Assembly: GCF_963378075.1 (NCBI RefSeq)
Contig: NZ_OY726394.1
Coordinates: forward strand, 3,162,001-3,226,000
DNA length: 64,000 nucleotides
Source: Mycolicibacter sp. MU0083
GTDB taxonomy: Bacteria; Actinomycetota; Actinomycetes; Mycobacteriales; Mycobacteriaceae
Direction of reading: 5' to 3'
The number at the start of each line of letters is the position of its first letter. Position 1 is the first letter of the stretch. Shown here one piece after another: positions 29,000 to 39,534 of the stretch. Below the pieces are notes generated by a model. That model searched no databases and was not told the origin of the DNA. It saw only the letters and a program-made list of their open reading frames with translations. Both the position numbers and the translations under genes were made by a program.

Positions 29000-30098
29000 C
29001 GCGCCCGGCCTTCCGCCGCAGCCGGCGGGTCAGCACGACCCGCCGCGGGGTGGCCCGCTCCACCAGTCGCACCAGCGCCTCATCGATGACATCGGGTTCC
29101 TCCAACTGCACCAGATGCCCGGCACCGGGCACGATCACCAGCTCACAATCCCACAGCGTGGCCGCCATCGCCCGCGAGTACCCCGGCGGGGTGAGCAGGT
29201 CGCGGTCGCCGCAGGCCACCAGGGTCGGGATCTTGGCCAGGGCCTGCAGTCCCGCGCTCTCGTCGTGCACCTCCAGCGCATGCAGGAAGCCGACCATGGT
29301 GGCCACCGGTGTGGAGTGCATCATCTCCTCGGAGAAACCCACCACGCTCGCGCTGATCTCATCGGTGCCGTAGGAGGCCGCGCGCAGGATCGGGGCGATC
29401 ACCCGTCGGGCCGCACCACGACCGCGGTGCACCAGACTCGGCGCGTAACGCACACTGAACTGGACGGCTTCCAGCGCGGGATTGCGCAGGATCTCCCCCA
29501 GCGGTGACCGCGAAACCCCTTTGGCCGCCGAGGAGATCAACGCCGCACCGACGATCCGGTTGCCGTAGTGCCTGCCGAACTGGCGGGCGTGCGACAGCAC
29601 GGTCATGCCACCCATCGAATGCCCGACCAGGACCACCGGCCCGCGGGGCACAGTCGCGGTCAGCACCGCCTCCAGATCCCGGCCGAGGCGCGGCACGGTG
29701 TAGGTGTCCGGTGGTGCCGCACCGGAGTCGCCGTGGCCGCGCTGGTCGTAGAAGACCATCCGCACCTGCTCGCCCCATTCGGCGGCCAGGCGGGCGCGCT
29801 GAAAATGGAAGGACTCCATCCGCAGGCAGAAGCCGTGCGCGAACACCACGGTCAGCGGCGCATTACGCGGTCCCACGTCGCGTACCGCCAGTTCCACTCC
29901 GTCGTCGGTGACCACCACCGAGCTGTGGTCGTGGGCGAGGATCTCGAAATCCTCGTCGGCGTAAGCGTCTTCGGCGGTGGTGCGTCGAGTCACCGACCGT
30001 GCGATGGTGGTGCCGGCGATGGTGCCGACCGCGGCCAGGCCGGCCGCCCCCGCCAGCCAGCCGCCGGCCCGCCAGGATCCGCGCCGACTAGCCGCCAT
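28992..30098 (-). CDS. Alpha/beta-fold hydrolase
   Basis: A 368-aa hydrolase with an N-terminal hydrophobic segment ([20 protein letters not shown]) that could anchor it in the membrane. The fold motifs are [23 protein letters not shown], the nucleophile elbow [13 protein letters not shown] near residue 160, [10 protein letters not shown] with the acid, and [13 protein letters not shown] with the His. Esterase or lipase-like; substrate unknown. It overlaps alr by 11 nt and tsaE by 8 nt, so it is embedded in the alr-tsaE-tsaB/rimI-tsaD run. Confidence 0.85.
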   Translation of the reverse strand: MAASRRGSWRAGGWLAGAAGLAAVGTIAGTTIARSVTRRTTAEDAYADEDFEILAHDHSSVVVTDDGVELAVRDVGPRNAPLTVVFAHGFCLRMESFHFQRARLAAEWGEQVRMVFYDQRGHGDSGAAPPDTYTVPRLGRDLEAVLTATVPRGPVVLVGHSMGGMTVLSHARQFGRHYGNRIVGAALISSAAKGVSRSPLGEILRNPALEAVQFSVRYAPSLVHRGRGAARRVIAPILRAASYGTDEISASVVGFSEEMMHSTPVATMVGFLHALEVHDESAGLQALAKIPTLVACGDRDLLTPPGYSRAMAATLWDCELVIVPGAGHLVQLEEPDVIDEALVRLVERATPRRVVLTRRLRRKAGRDG

Positions 30099-31242
30099 CG
30101 GTGCCCCGATAGGTCCGGGCGACCCGCCCGCGCGGGCTGTTCACCACCTCGTAGTGGATGCTGCCCAGCTCGTCGGCCCAATCCTGGGCCAGCGGTTCGC
30201 CGTTCGCGCCCGACCCGAACAGGATCACCTCGTCACCCTCGGCGACGTCGACGGGGCCGGGGCCCAGGTCCACGACGAACTGGTCCATGCACACCCGTCC
30301 CACACTGCGTCGGCGCCGTCCGTTGATCAGGACGTCGAACCGTCCGCTCAACGGCCGGAACACTCCGTCGGCGTAGCCCATCGGCACCAGCGCCACGGTG
30401 GTGTCGACCGGAGCGACCCAGGTGTGGCCGTAGGACACCGCGTCACCGGCTTTGATCGAACGGACCAGCACCACAATCGACTTCAGCGTCATCGCCGGAA
30501 TCAGTCCCATGTCGCCGCGCTCCGGGATCGGGCTGAGCCCGTACACGGCGATTCCCGGCCGCACCATGTCGTAGGCCAGGTCCGGGCGGGTCAGCGCCGC
30601 CGCCGAGTTGGCCAGGTGCGCAACCGGGAACGGCAGCCCCTGTTCGCGGACAAGTTCCAGCAGGCCGGAGAATCGTTGCGCCTGAAGGTTGTTCGCCGGA
30701 TTCTCGGTCTCGTCTGCGCAGGCCAGGTGCGACATCAGCCCACGGACCCGGACCGCGTCGTCGGCGACGGCCTTGCGCAGCGCGGTCACCAAGGCCGGGA
30801 ATTCGGCGGCACCCACCCCGTTGCGGTTCATTCCGGTGTCGGCCTTGACCGTCACGGTCGCGGTCTGCCCGGTGCGGCCCACCGCGTCGAGCAGCTCACC
30901 CAGCTGTCGTACCGAGGAGACCGCGATCTGCACGTCGGCGGCCAGTGCGGGCACGAAGTCGGCCCCCGGCCCGTGCAGCCAGGCCAGCACCGGGGCGCTG
31001 ATGCCGGCCGCCCGCAGAGCCAGCGCCTCCTCGACGGTGGCGACCCCGAGTTCGGCCGCGCCGGCGGCCAGCGCGGCGCGGGCCACCTGGGCGGCCCCGT
31101 GGCCGTAGCCGTCGGCCTTGACCACGGCCATCACCTTCGCGCCGCCGGCGGCCTCGACCAGCACCCGCACGTTGTGGGCGATGGCGTCCAGGTCCACCAG
31201 CGCCTCGCCGAGCAGGCCGGACGTTCGGGATATGGCAGTCAT
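30088..31242 (-). CDS. alr: Alanine racemase
   Basis: Alr makes D-alanine for peptidoglycan with PLP. The 384-aa protein has the PLP lysine in [18 protein letters not shown] near residues 37-54, [14 protein letters not shown], the catalytic tyrosine region SYGHTWVAP and [11 protein letters not shown]. Length matches the family. First gene of the alr/hydrolase/tsaE/tsaB-rimI/tsaD operon, 130 nt from gadB. Confidence 0.95.
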   Translation of the reverse strand: MTAISRTSGLLGEALVDLDAIAHNVRVLVEAAGGAKVMAVVKADGYGHGAAQVARAALAAGAAELGVATVEEALALRAAGISAPVLAWLHGPGADFVPALAADVQIAVSSVRQLGELLDAVGRTGQTATVTVKADTGMNRNGVGAAEFPALVTALRKAVADDAVRVRGLMSHLACADETENPANNLQAQRFSGLLELVREQGLPFPVAHLANSAAALTRPDLAYDMVRPGIAVYGLSPIPERGDMGLIPAMTLKSIVVLVRSIKAGDAVSYGHTWVAPVDTTVALVPMGYADGVFRPLSGRFDVLINGRRRRSVGRVCMDQFVVDLGPGPVDVAEGDEVILFGSGANGEPLAQDWADELGSIHYEVVNSPRGRVARTYRGTDGG

Positions 31243-31372
31243 GTCGGTCTCGATTCTCCCAGAACCGGCGGACTGCCCCGATCAGGCCGCCGAACGTGTA
31301 ACCAGTGCGATAAATGGGGCGAAAATTCGCAACAGTCACACGCTCGGCGACAGTGACAGCGGATGGCGCCGT

Positions 31373-32758
31373 CTAGTGCGAGAAGTGCTGCTGGTCGTCG
31401 AAGTGGCCACCCGGCTTGAGCCGATCCAGCGTGGTCACCGTCTTCATGATGTCGTCGAACAGCGCCCGGGCCAGGTCCGCCGACAGGCCCTCGCGGACCA
31501 CCACCCGCAGCACCGCGACGTCCTCGGCGCCTTCGGGCATGGTGTAGGCCGGGACCTGCCAACCGTAGGTGCGCAGCTCATGGGAGACGTCGAACTCGGT
31601 GTAGCCGCGCTCCCCCGCCAACCGGCAGCTGACCACCGGGATCGCCGAGCCGTCGCTGATCACCTCGAAATGACCCGAGGCGGCCAGTTGGTGTGACAGC
31701 CAGCGGGCGGTGTCGGACAGGGTCCGCATCACCTCGGTGTAGCCGCCGCGGCCCAGCCGCAGGAAGTTGTAGTACTGGCCGACGACCTGATTGCCCGGGC
31801 GGGAGAAGTTCAGGGTGAACGTGGGCATGTCCCCGCCGAGGTAGTTGACCCGGAACACCAACTCCTCGGGCAGATGGTCGGCGTTGCGCCACACCACGAA
31901 GCCGATACCGGGGTACGTCAGCCCGTACTTGTGGCCGCTGACGTTGATCGACACCACCCGGGGCAGCCGGAAGTCCCACTTGAGGTCCGGGTGCAGGAAC
32001 GGCACCACGAATCCGCCGCTGGCCGCGTCGACGTGCACCGGTACGTCCGGCCCGCCGCCGGCGGCCAGGGTGTCCAGGGCCGCACAGATCGCCTCGACCG
32101 GTTCGAGCTCACCGGTGTAAGTGGTGCCCAGGATGCCCACCACGCCGATGGTGTTCTCGTCGACGGCGTCGGCGACCTGTTCGGGCGTGATCACATAGCG
32201 GCCCTGCGCCATCGGCAGGTAGCGGGGTTCGACGTCGAAGTAGCGGCAGAACTTCTCCCACACCACCTGCACATTGGAGCCCATCACCAGGTTGGGGGTG
32301 CGGCCGCTGAAGTCGCCGACCTTCTGCCGCCAGCGCCACTTCATCGCCAGCCCGCCGAGCATCACCGCTTCGCTGGATCCCACGGTCGACACACCCACCG
32401 CACTGGCCGGATCGTCGGCACGCAGGTTCTCGGCGTGGAACAGGTCGGCGACCATGCACACGCATCGCTGTTCGATGGCCGCGGTGGCCGGGTATTCGTC
32501 CTTATCGATCATGTTCTTGTCGAACGACTCCGCCATCAGCGCCGAGGCTTCCGGATCCATCCAGGTGGTGACGAAGGTGGCCAGGTTCAGCCGGGAGCTG
32601 CCGTCGAGCATCAGCTCGTCGTGGATGAAGCGGTAGGCGGCCTGCGCGTCCATCGGGTCTTCGGGCAACCGCAGCGCCGGCACCGGCGCGGTGAACAGCC
32701 GACCGGTGTAGGCCGGGGCGACCGTGTTCGCGGGGACCGACGGATGGGAATGGGTCAC
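31373..32758 (-). CDS. gadB: Glutamate decarboxylase GadB
   Basis: GadB decarboxylates glutamate to GABA, consuming a proton, with PLP bound to the lysine in SINVSGHKYGLTYPG. The 461-aa sequence has STVGSSEAVMLGGLAMKWRW, HVDAASGGFVVPFLHPDL and NYLGGDMPTFTLNFSRPGNQ, and ends near GGHFDDQQHFSH. GTG 32758 is set by GAGGAG upstream and by homology to M. tuberculosis Rv3432c (460 aa). It lies 10 nt after nnrD, so the two are cotranscribed. No antiporter gene is next to it. Confidence 0.95.
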   Translation of the reverse strand: MTHSHPSVPANTVAPAYTGRLFTAPVPALRLPEDPMDAQAAYRFIHDELMLDGSSRLNLATFVTTWMDPEASALMAESFDKNMIDKDEYPATAAIEQRCVCMVADLFHAENLRADDPASAVGVSTVGSSEAVMLGGLAMKWRWRQKVGDFSGRTPNLVMGSNVQVVWEKFCRYFDVEPRYLPMAQGRYVITPEQVADAVDENTIGVVGILGTTYTGELEPVEAICAALDTLAAGGGPDVPVHVDAASGGFVVPFLHPDLKWDFRLPRVVSINVSGHKYGLTYPGIGFVVWRNADHLPEELVFRVNYLGGDMPTFTLNFSRPGNQVVGQYYNFLRLGRGGYTEVMRTLSDTARWLSHQLAASGHFEVISDGSAIPVVSCRLAGERGYTEFDVSHELRTYGWQVPAYTMPEGAEDVAVLRVVVREGLSADLARALFDDIMKTVTTLDRLKPGGHFDDQQHFSH

Positions 32759-32768
32759 AACTACTCCT

Positions 32769-34211
32769 CTACAACTGGGCAAGGGCGGTACGGATGTGGG
32801 CCAGGATGCGCGACGCCGACGTGGGCGTGGCGCCGGGTCCGGGATCGCCGGCCGAGGCGGCGGCGGCCCGGGTGTGTACGAAGGCGGCGGCGGCAGCGGC
32901 CTGGCCGGCCGGCAGACCGGACGCCAGCAGGGCGCCGATCATCCCCGACAGCACGTCGCCGGAGCCCGCGGTGGCGGCCCAGGATCCGTGCGCCTCGTTG
33001 AGATAGACCCGGCCGCACCCGTCCGGCGATCCCGTTGCCGGCTCGGCGACGACGGTGACGTTGCCCTTGAGCAGCACGGTGGCCCCGAAGCGGTCGGCCA
33101 GTTCCCGGGCCGCGCCGACCCGGTCCGGACCGGGCGGGTGACCGGCCAGCCGGGCGTACTCCCCGGCATGCGGCGTGAGCACGGTGGGGGCGCTGCGCCC
33201 GGCGACCAGGTCGGGGTGGGCGGCCAGGATGGTCAGGGCGTCGGCGTCGACGATCACCGGAAGATCGGTGCCCAGCGCGAACCACAGCGCAGCGGCGGCC
33301 TGCTCGCCGGTGCCCAGGCCCGGCCCCACCACCCAGGCCTGCACCCGCCCGGCGGCGGCCGGGTTCGGGGCCGCGATCACCTCCGGCCAGTGCGAGACGA
33401 CTTCGGCGTCTGCGCTTCCCGCGTAGCGGACCATGCCCGAGGTGGCCGCCACCGCGGCACCCGTGCAGAGGATGGCCGCTCCCGGGTAGGTCGCCGAGCC
33501 GGCCAGGATTCCGGTGACGCCCTGGGTGTACTTGTCGTCGCGGGGGCCCGGCGCCGGCCAGCATTTCTCGACGTCGGCCGCGGTCAACGAGTGCAGGTCG
33601 GTGGCCGGTAGCTGCAGGCCGATGTCGACGAGTTCGACCCGACCGCAATCGGCCAGCGCATGCACCGGTTTGAGGCCGCCGAAGGTGACGGTGAGCGCGG
33701 CCTGCACGGCCGCACCCTCCGCGGCGCCGGTGTGCGGGTCCAGTCCGCTGGGGATGTCGACGGCCACCACCGGGATACCCCGGGTCGCGACATCGGCGAA
33801 CACTTCGGCGGCGTGCGGACGCAACGCGCCCCGCCCGGAGATGCCCACCACGCCGTCGATCACCAGATCCGTTGCCGACGGCACCGCATCGACGATCCGG
33901 CCGCCGGCGCGCCGGAACGCCGCCAGGCCCTTGGCGTGGGAACGCTCGGGATCCAGCAGGATCGCGGCGGCCGCCGCGCCACGCCGGCGCAGCAGGGTGG
34001 CCGCCCACAGTGCGTCGCCGCCGTTGTCGCCGGAACCCACCACCGCGCACACGTTGCGCCCGGACACTCCCCCGGTGCGGGCGGCCAGTTCCCGGCCGAT
34101 CGCGGTCGCCAGGCCGAACGCGGCCCGGCGCATCAGCACGCCGTCGGGCAGGCTCGCCAGCAGGGGTGCCTCGGCGGCACGGATGACCTCGACGCTGTAG
34201 TAGTGCCGCAC
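32769..34211 (-). CDS. nnrD: Bifunctional NAD(P)H-hydrate epimerase/ADP-dependent dehydratase NnrD
   Basis: This 480-aa enzyme repairs hydrated NAD(P)H. The N-terminal epimerase part (about 1-210) has CAVVGSGDNGGDALWAATLL and VAVDIPSGLDPHTG. The C-terminal dehydratase part has WVVGPGLGTGEQAA, VIVDADALTIL, TVLTPHAGEYARL and the signature ATAGSGDVLSGMIGALLASG. The GTG start at 34211 has GAGGAGG upstream. It precedes gadB on the same strand. Confidence 0.93.
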   Translation of the reverse strand: MRHYYSVEVIRAAEAPLLASLPDGVLMRRAAFGLATAIGRELAARTGGVSGRNVCAVVGSGDNGGDALWAATLLRRRGAAAAAILLDPERSHAKGLAAFRRAGGRIVDAVPSATDLVIDGVVGISGRGALRPHAAEVFADVATRGIPVVAVDIPSGLDPHTGAAEGAAVQAALTVTFGGLKPVHALADCGRVELVDIGLQLPATDLHSLTAADVEKCWPAPGPRDDKYTQGVTGILAGSATYPGAAILCTGAAVAATSGMVRYAGSADAEVVSHWPEVIAAPNPAAAGRVQAWVVGPGLGTGEQAAAALWFALGTDLPVIVDADALTILAAHPDLVAGRSAPTVLTPHAGEYARLAGHPPGPDRVGAARELADRFGATVLLKGNVTVVAEPATGSPDGCGRVYLNEAHGSWAATAGSGDVLSGMIGALLASGLPAGQAAAAAAFVHTRAAAASAGDPGPGATPTSASRILAHIRTALAQL

Positions 34212-34407
34212 TCCACCCTCCTCACCGGTGATCGCCCGTCCTCGCGGTTGCCAGGCTAGTGGCCGCCGGCGATGCCCGGGCGATGTCGCAGCGGACGGTG
34301 GCGGGTCGCGGCAACCGCGCCGCAGAATCCTTGATCGACCACCGTCGCTCGCGTATCGTCCGAACCAATTTCGCGCCGCTCAGTAGCGAATAGAGGGAAA
34401 GGCCGAG

Positions 34408-36348
34408 TTGTTGCGCAACCGCTATGCCGGGGAACCGTTCACCAGCACCGACACCGAGATCGCCACCGCTTTGGAACAGGTCTCGATCCCGACCCTGCTG
34501 CTGTCGTGCGTACACATCACCGGTGATCCCCGGTTCATCCGGGACTTCGCCCAGAACGGAATCTTCCTCAACGAGATCCAGGGCTTCATGTCCGAGGAGG
34601 ACAAGGCGCGGGCCCGCGCCGAGGCACTGCCGGTGATCATCGACTACCGCGACCGCGGGTGCCCGCAGCCCGCACCGCTGCCCGCCGAACTGATCAAGGA
34701 GATGATGGATTGGGCGGCCTGCGAAACCGTTCCGGAGGCCTACCTGGGGTTGCTGACCGAGGAACTCGACCTCGACGGTGTCGACCCGCGGCGCCCGACG
34801 GTGTTGAAAGCCGATGCCGCGACGCAGCTGCCGGTGGTGGTGATCGGCTGCGGTGAATCGGGTGTGCTGGCCGGAATCCGGCTGGCGCAGGCCGGCATTC
34901 CCTTCACGATCATCGAGAAGAACGCGGGCCCGGGCGGAACGTGGTGGGAGAACGACTATCCGGGTGCCCGGGTGGACGTCGCGAACCACTTCTACTGCTA
35001 CAGCTTCGAACCCAACAACGACTGGGGCCACTACTTCGCCGAACAGCCGGAGTTGCGGGCCTATTTCGCCGACCTGGTCACCAAGCACGGACTGGACGCC
35101 CACATCCGGTGGGGCACCGAGGTGACCGACGCGGTCTGGGACGAGGCGACCGGGACGTGGACGCTGACCGTGCGCACCTCCGACGGTGCGGTGTCCACGG
35201 CCTCCGCGCGGGCGGTGATCACCGCGGTCGGCCAGCTCAACCGGCCGAACCTGCCCGACATCGAGGGCGCCGAGGACTTCGCCGGGCCGGCGTTTCACTC
35301 CGCGGCCTGGGATCACAGCGTGGACCTCACCGGCAAGCGGGTGGCCCTGATCGGGGCCGGTGCCAGCGGATTTCAGATCGCGCCGGCCATCGCCGATCGC
35401 GTGGAGCACCTGACGGTGTTTCAGCGCACCGCGCAGTGGATGTTCCCCAACCCGATGTATCACGACGCGGTCCCCGACGGGGTGCGCTGGGCGTTGCAGC
35501 ACCTGCCGTTCTACGGCCGCTGGTACCGGTTGCTGCTGTTGTGGCCCGGCGCCGACAAGGGCTTGGAGGCGGCCCGGGTGGATCCGGACTATCCCGATCA
35601 GGACTTCGCGGTCAGTGAGATCAACGCGCTGGCCCGGCAGATGTTCACCGGGTGGATCACCGATCAGGTCGGTGACGACGAGGAACTGCTGGCCAAGGTG
35701 CTCCCCGACTACCCGGCGACCGGTAAACGCACCCTGCAGGACAACGGCACCTGGTTGAAGACCCTGCGCCGCGACGACGTCGAACTGGACCGCACCCCGA
35801 TCCGCCGGATCACCCCGACCGGCGTCGAGACCGCGGACCGGGTTCACCACGATGTCGATGTGATCGTCTACGCCACCGGATTTCGGCACACCGACGTGTT
35901 GTGGCCGATGCGCGTCACCGGTCGCGACGGCACCGACCTGCACGCCCTGTGGGGCAGCAAACCGTTCGCGTATCTGGGCATCACGGTGCCCGGCTTCCCG
36001 AACTTCTTTCTGCTCTACGGGCCGGGGGCGCATCTGGCCCACGGCGGCAGCCTGATCTTCAACTCCGAGTTGGAGATGCGCTACATCGACGCCTGCCTGG
36101 CCAAGCTGGCCGACGAGGGACTGCACTCGGTGGAACCCACCGCCGAGGCGGCCGCCGAATGGCATCGGGCCACCCAGGCCGAGATCAAGAAGACGGTGTG
36201 GGCGCATCCGGCGGTCAAGCATTCCTATTTCAAGAACGCCGACGGCGAGATCCACACCGTGAGCCCGTGGCGGCTCGACGAATACTGGTCGGCGATACGG
36301 GAACCGGACTGGTCTCAGTTCGTCGTCAAAGAAGGAGCGGCGAAGTGA
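34408..36348 (+). CDS. Flavin-containing Baeyer-Villiger-type monooxygenase
   Basis: A 646-aa FAD/NADPH monooxygenase. After an N-terminal extension of about 140 residues comes the FAD motif [14 protein letters not shown] (143-156). The Baeyer-Villiger fingerprint [12 protein letters not shown] is at 291-302, and the NADPH motif [14 protein letters not shown] at 313-326. Such enzymes insert oxygen next to ketones or oxidise N/S atoms; the substrate is unknown. The start is TTG 34408 (or 34411) after GAGGGAAAGG; it is less sure than the rest. Its stop overlaps the SDR start (GTGA), so they form a coupled operon, consistent with an alcohol dehydrogenase supplying the ketone. Confidence 0.85.
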   Translation: MLRNRYAGEPFTSTDTEIATALEQVSIPTLLLSCVHITGDPRFIRDFAQNGIFLNEIQGFMSEEDKARARAEALPVIIDYRDRGCPQPAPLPAELIKEMMDWAACETVPEAYLGLLTEELDLDGVDPRRPTVLKADAATQLPVVVIGCGESGVLAGIRLAQAGIPFTIIEKNAGPGGTWWENDYPGARVDVANHFYCYSFEPNNDWGHYFAEQPELRAYFADLVTKHGLDAHIRWGTEVTDAVWDEATGTWTLTVRTSDGAVSTASARAVITAVGQLNRPNLPDIEGAEDFAGPAFHSAAWDHSVDLTGKRVALIGAGASGFQIAPAIADRVEHLTVFQRTAQWMFPNPMYHDAVPDGVRWALQHLPFYGRWYRLLLLWPGADKGLEAARVDPDYPDQDFAVSEINALARQMFTGWITDQVGDDEELLAKVLPDYPATGKRTLQDNGTWLKTLRRDDVELDRTPIRRITPTGVETADRVHHDVDVIVYATGFRHTDVLWPMRVTGRDGTDLHALWGSKPFAYLGITVPGFPNFFLLYGPGAHLAHGGSLIFNSELEMRYIDACLAKLADEGLHSVEPTAEAAAEWHRATQAEIKKTVWAHPAVKHSYFKNADGEIHTVSPWRLDEYWSAIREPDWSQFVVKEGAAK

Positions 36349-37082
36349 GCGGTGTGGTGGTCACCGGGGCGGCATCGGGGATCGGCCGGGCGTGTGCGCA
36401 GGCACTGGTCGCCGAGGGGCGGCGGGTTGCGTTGTGGGACATCGCACCCGCCGTGACCGACGTCGCCGAAAGCATGGGGATGCCCGGCGCGGTGGTCGAC
36501 GTCTGTGACGACGCCGGCCTGCCGGCGGCGGTCGCGGCCGCTGCCGACGCACTGGACGGCATCGACGGCCTGGTGCATGCCGCGGGCCGGGTGCTGCCCG
36601 AACCGGTGGGCGCCTATAGCGGCGAGTCCTGGGATGCCGTCATGGACGTCAACCTGCGCGCCCAGGCGATGCTGGTGCAGTTGATGTTGCCGCACCTGGA
36701 GGCGGTGGCGCGGGCCGGTGGCGGTCCGGCGGTGGTCGGCATCTCCAGCATCGAGGGACTGACCGCCAATCCGTTCATCCCGGCCTACTGCGCCTCCAAG
36801 GCCGGCCTGCTGGGGCTGACCCGGTCGATGGCCGCGCAACTGGGCCCGGCCGGGATCCGCGTCAACGCGGTCTGCCCGGGCTTCATCGAAACCCCGATGC
36901 TGCAGATCGCGCTCGACGTGGAGGAGGTCGCAGCGGGTTTCGTAGCCGCCGCGCCGCTGGGGCGTATCGGCCGGCCCGAGGAAGTCGCCCAGGCCGTGGC
37001 GTTTCTGATGTCGCCGAGGGCGTCGTTTGTCACCGGCACCCAGATCGTCGTCGACGGTGGAGTCACCGCGCGGCATCCATGA
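36345..37082 (+). CDS. Short-chain dehydrogenase/reductase
   Basis: A 245-aa classical SDR. The cofactor motif is [13 protein letters not shown] at the N-terminus, LVHAAGRV replaces NNAG, the catalytic Ser is in VVGISSIEG, and YCASKAG gives the Tyr and Lys. PGFIETPM and the C-terminal GTQIVVDGG are typical. GTG 36345 overlaps the monooxygenase stop and GAAGGAG lies just upstream; the longer open frame is a shadow. Probably oxidises a secondary alcohol to the ketone used by the monooxygenase, or reduces it. Confidence 0.88.
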   Translation: MSGVVVTGAASGIGRACAQALVAEGRRVALWDIAPAVTDVAESMGMPGAVVDVCDDAGLPAAVAAAADALDGIDGLVHAAGRVLPEPVGAYSGESWDAVMDVNLRAQAMLVQLMLPHLEAVARAGGGPAVVGISSIEGLTANPFIPAYCASKAGLLGLTRSMAAQLGPAGIRVNAVCPGFIETPMLQIALDVEEVAAGFVAAAPLGRIGRPEEVAQAVAFLMSPRASFVTGTQIVVDGGVTARHP

Positions 37083-37441
37083 CGATGCCCCCGAGCGACC
37101 CGCCCCCGAAGCCACCCGTCTCGCGGGCGGATCTCATCGGCTCGGTCACGGCTCTGGTCCTGACGGTCGTCGGGGCCGCTACCGCCGCGCTGCTGGGGTT
37201 GATGATGGTGGCCTTCACCGACAACTGCCCACCGGCGACCTGTGATATCGACGCCGGCGTCACGGCGATCACGGCCGGGTTCGGCGTCGCCGCGGCGCTT
37301 GGTCTGATCGGGATGGCCCTGACCATCGTGCGACTGGTGCGCCGCCGCCCGGCCTGGCCGTTTGCTGTGGCGACATTCGCGCTGACCGCCGCGGCCTGCG
37401 CCGCGGGCATCGGAGGCTATCTCACCGCGGTGGGCGGCTGA
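37079..37441 (+). CDS. Small membrane protein of unknown function
   Basis: A 120-aa protein with a Pro-rich N-terminus ([10 protein letters not shown]) and three hydrophobic segments ([34 protein letters not shown] and [19 protein letters not shown]), the first two separated by a loop with two cysteines (NCPPATC). I do not recognise the family. Its ATG overlaps the SDR stop, so it belongs to the monooxygenase/SDR operon. It converges on rnhA. Confidence 0.6.
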   Translation: MTMPPSDPPPKPPVSRADLIGSVTALVLTVVGAATAALLGLMMVAFTDNCPPATCDIDAGVTAITAGFGVAAALGLIGMALTIVRLVRRRPAWPFAVATFALTAAACAAGIGGYLTAVGG

Positions 37442-37469
37442 CGGCCCGCTGGGACCCCGATTCCGGAAG

Positions 37470-37958
37470 TCACTCCATGCCGGTCGCGGTGCGCGTGGCC
37501 GCCTCGGCGATCGCCTGGTGTAGGCCCCGGGTCGCCAACTCATCGGCCAGCTCGTTGTCGGCGACCCCCGAATGGCCTTTCACCCAGAACCACTCGACCT
37601 GGTGACGCGCGCAGGCGGCCTGAAGTCGCTTCCACAGGTCGACGTTCTTCACCGGCTGCTTCGCCGCGGTCAGCCAGCCGTTGCGCTCCCAACCCGACAC
37701 CCACTTGGTGATGCCGTTGCGCACGTAGGTGCTATCGGTGTGCAGATGTACCACCACGGGACGGGTGAGGGCTTCCAGCGCCACGATCGGGGCGGTCAGC
37801 TCCATCCGGTTGTTGCTCGTCTCGCCGGGTTCCCCACCGCACATCTCGCGGACGTGGTGGCGCATACGCAGCACCGCGCCCCAGCCACCGGGGCCCGGGT
37901 TGGGGCGGCACCCACCGTCGGTGTGGATGACGACCACGTCATCGGTGGATTCGGTCAT
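37470..37958 (-). CDS. rnhA: Ribonuclease HI
   Basis: A 162-aa RNase H that degrades RNA in RNA-DNA hybrids. The catalytic carboxylates are visible: [16 protein letters not shown] (Asp), [11 protein letters not shown] (Glu), [12 protein letters not shown] (Asp) and the last Asp in [17 protein letters not shown]. The ATG at 37958 overlaps the stop of the VOC-like gene; the longer open frame upstream is the shadow of that gene. Conventional length. Confidence 0.93.
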   Translation of the reverse strand: MTESTDDVVVIHTDGGCRPNPGPGGWGAVLRMRHHVREMCGGEPGETSNNRMELTAPIVALEALTRPVVVHLHTDSTYVRNGITKWVSGWERNGWLTAAKQPVKNVDLWKRLQAACARHQVEWFWVKGHSGVADNELADELATRGLHQAIAEAATRTATGME

Positions 37959-38581
37959 CGGCTGAGAATAGGGGGCGAGATCATCGCGGTGCGGACCGAC
38001 ATGCCCAGTTCGCGATGCCGCAGCGTGGTGATCCGGCGGCCGGGCTGCACAGCGTCCTTCACCGGCGAGGTGCGCTCGCCGAAGAACGACGCCGTCACCT
38101 CGATATCGGCGACGGTGTAGGTGATTCCCCACAGCGATGACGGGCCGTCCGCCGCCGCATCGGGCGCCCCGACGACTTCGAGGATCACCGCATCCAGCCG
38201 GAAGAATATCTGCCGCATCGGCCGGCCGCCGAGTTCGGCGTCGCGGACCCGGCGCGCCTGCAGCCCGACGGCCGCCAACGCCTCGACGCTGCGAGGCAGG
38301 TTGGGAGACAACAGCACAACGTGATCGATTGAGGTGACGCCGTTCGGATGCACGGCCGGTTCGGTGGCCGCCGCGTCGGAACGGACGGTGGGGATACCGT
38401 CGAGCGGGCCGTCGGAGGGCAGACCCCGCAGTGCCCACCCGAGGATGCCGGTGCCGCTGCCGGTCAGCCGCAGCCGAACCTCACCCACCCGGCAGACGTC
38501 GTCGGGGTCCACGCTGAACCCGGCCGACCGCCAGGTGCCGGCCGAATCGGCGAGATGGAGTTCGTCGACGGTGACGGACAT
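37955..38581 (-). CDS. VOC/glyoxalase-like protein
   Basis: A 208-aa protein with an N-terminal part of about 85 residues and a C-terminal glyoxalase-like domain: [21 protein letters not shown], then [20 protein letters not shown] and [28 protein letters not shown]. The metal-ligand pattern H..E is partly present (IDHVV, LEVVG). Substrate unknown. ATG 38581 is chosen because TACTGT lies 7 nt upstream, suggesting a leaderless mRNA; ATG 38605 is an alternative. It overlaps rnhA by 4 nt. Confidence 0.65.
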   Translation of the reverse strand: MSVTVDELHLADSAGTWRSAGFSVDPDDVCRVGEVRLRLTGSGTGILGWALRGLPSDGPLDGIPTVRSDAAATEPAVHPNGVTSIDHVVLLSPNLPRSVEALAAVGLQARRVRDAELGGRPMRQIFFRLDAVILEVVGAPDAAADGPSSLWGITYTVADIEVTASFFGERTSPVKDAVQPGRRITTLRHRELGMSVRTAMISPPILSR

Positions 38582-38609
38582 GCCGCTCACAGTACTTCCG
38601 CGCATCCCG

Positions 38610-39491
38610 TCAGGCTTGGGTGACCGGATCGGGCTTCAGGTCACGCCACCAGCAGAAGATGAACAGCAGCATCGACATGACCAGCGCCACGATCACCCAC
38701 AGGGTGACCGTGACATCGATCCAGGATCCGATCGGCGGCGCGTCGGGCAGCGCTTCGCGCAGCGGAACCACCGCGAAAAGCATTGCGGCATACCAGGTCG
38801 TCATCGGCGGCTGGAATTTTCGCCAGCCCCCGAACGTCAGCAGCGCGACCACGACGCCGACCGCTGCCAGCGCGACCAGCACGCCGACGACGACGGCGCC
38901 GAACGCCACGGTGCTCGGCGACCGGTGCAGCGTCACCCGGTAGGGGCCACCGGTCTCCTCGTCCCCGGTGATCTCGTTCTTCCAGCCGGCGATATGGTCG
39001 ACGAATATCGCCGAGATCCGTTCCGGCGCCGGGGAGTCGCCGCGCAGCACGTCGACGGTGATCGGGCCCGTCTCGTAGTGGTCGAACGGCCAGTTGGCGG
39101 AGTTTCCGGAGACGGTCAGCGGGACCGGGAACTCACCGGGCACCATGCCCTTGGCCCAGGTCCGTTTGGTCGGTGTGACCGCGGAATGCACCGCGATGCT
39201 GAGCTCGTCCTTGAGTCCGTGGGTGGCCGGGTCCAGCAGTCCGGCCCCCGGGGTGATGGTGACCTTGCCGGTCAAGGTGCCCTTGACGGTCTGCAGATCT
39301 TCGATGTCGATGGTCACCGTCGTGCCGTCGGCCGCGGCCCGGCCCTCGGTGAGTTGGCGCGGGCAGCCACACCCCGCTTTGTGGTACAGCGCGACGGTGA
39401 CGACATAGGACGCGATGAAGAACACCGTCATGCCGAGGATCATCAAGAGCCTGGCCCGCTTGGTACGCGGGGAAGGGGTGGTGCTGGTCAC
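38610..39491 (-). CDS. DUF4436 family membrane protein
   Basis: A 293-aa protein. One N-terminal helix (LLMILGMTVFFIASYVVTVAL) leads to an external domain of about 150 residues, with a cysteine pair KAGCGCPRQ near its start. Three C-terminal helices follow (FGAVVVGVLVALAAVGVVVALL; AAMLFAVVPL; VTLWVIVALVMSMLLFIFCW). This is the layout of DUF4436, and M. tuberculosis Rv3435c near glmS is probably its counterpart. Function unknown. GTG 39491 is the start used; binding site weak. It lies between glmS and rnhA on the same strand. Confidence 0.75.
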   Translation of the reverse strand: MTSTTPSPRTKRARLLMILGMTVFFIASYVVTVALYHKAGCGCPRQLTEGRAAADGTTVTIDIEDLQTVKGTLTGKVTITPGAGLLDPATHGLKDELSIAVHSAVTPTKRTWAKGMVPGEFPVPLTVSGNSANWPFDHYETGPITVDVLRGDSPAPERISAIFVDHIAGWKNEITGDEETGGPYRVTLHRSPSTVAFGAVVVGVLVALAAVGVVVALLTFGGWRKFQPPMTTWYAAMLFAVVPLREALPDAPPIGSWIDVTVTLWVIVALVMSMLLFIFCWWRDLKPDPVTQA

Positions 39492-39534
39492 GATGTTTCT
39501 TTGTACTCGACGGCGACCGGCGTGGTCGGCGGAA

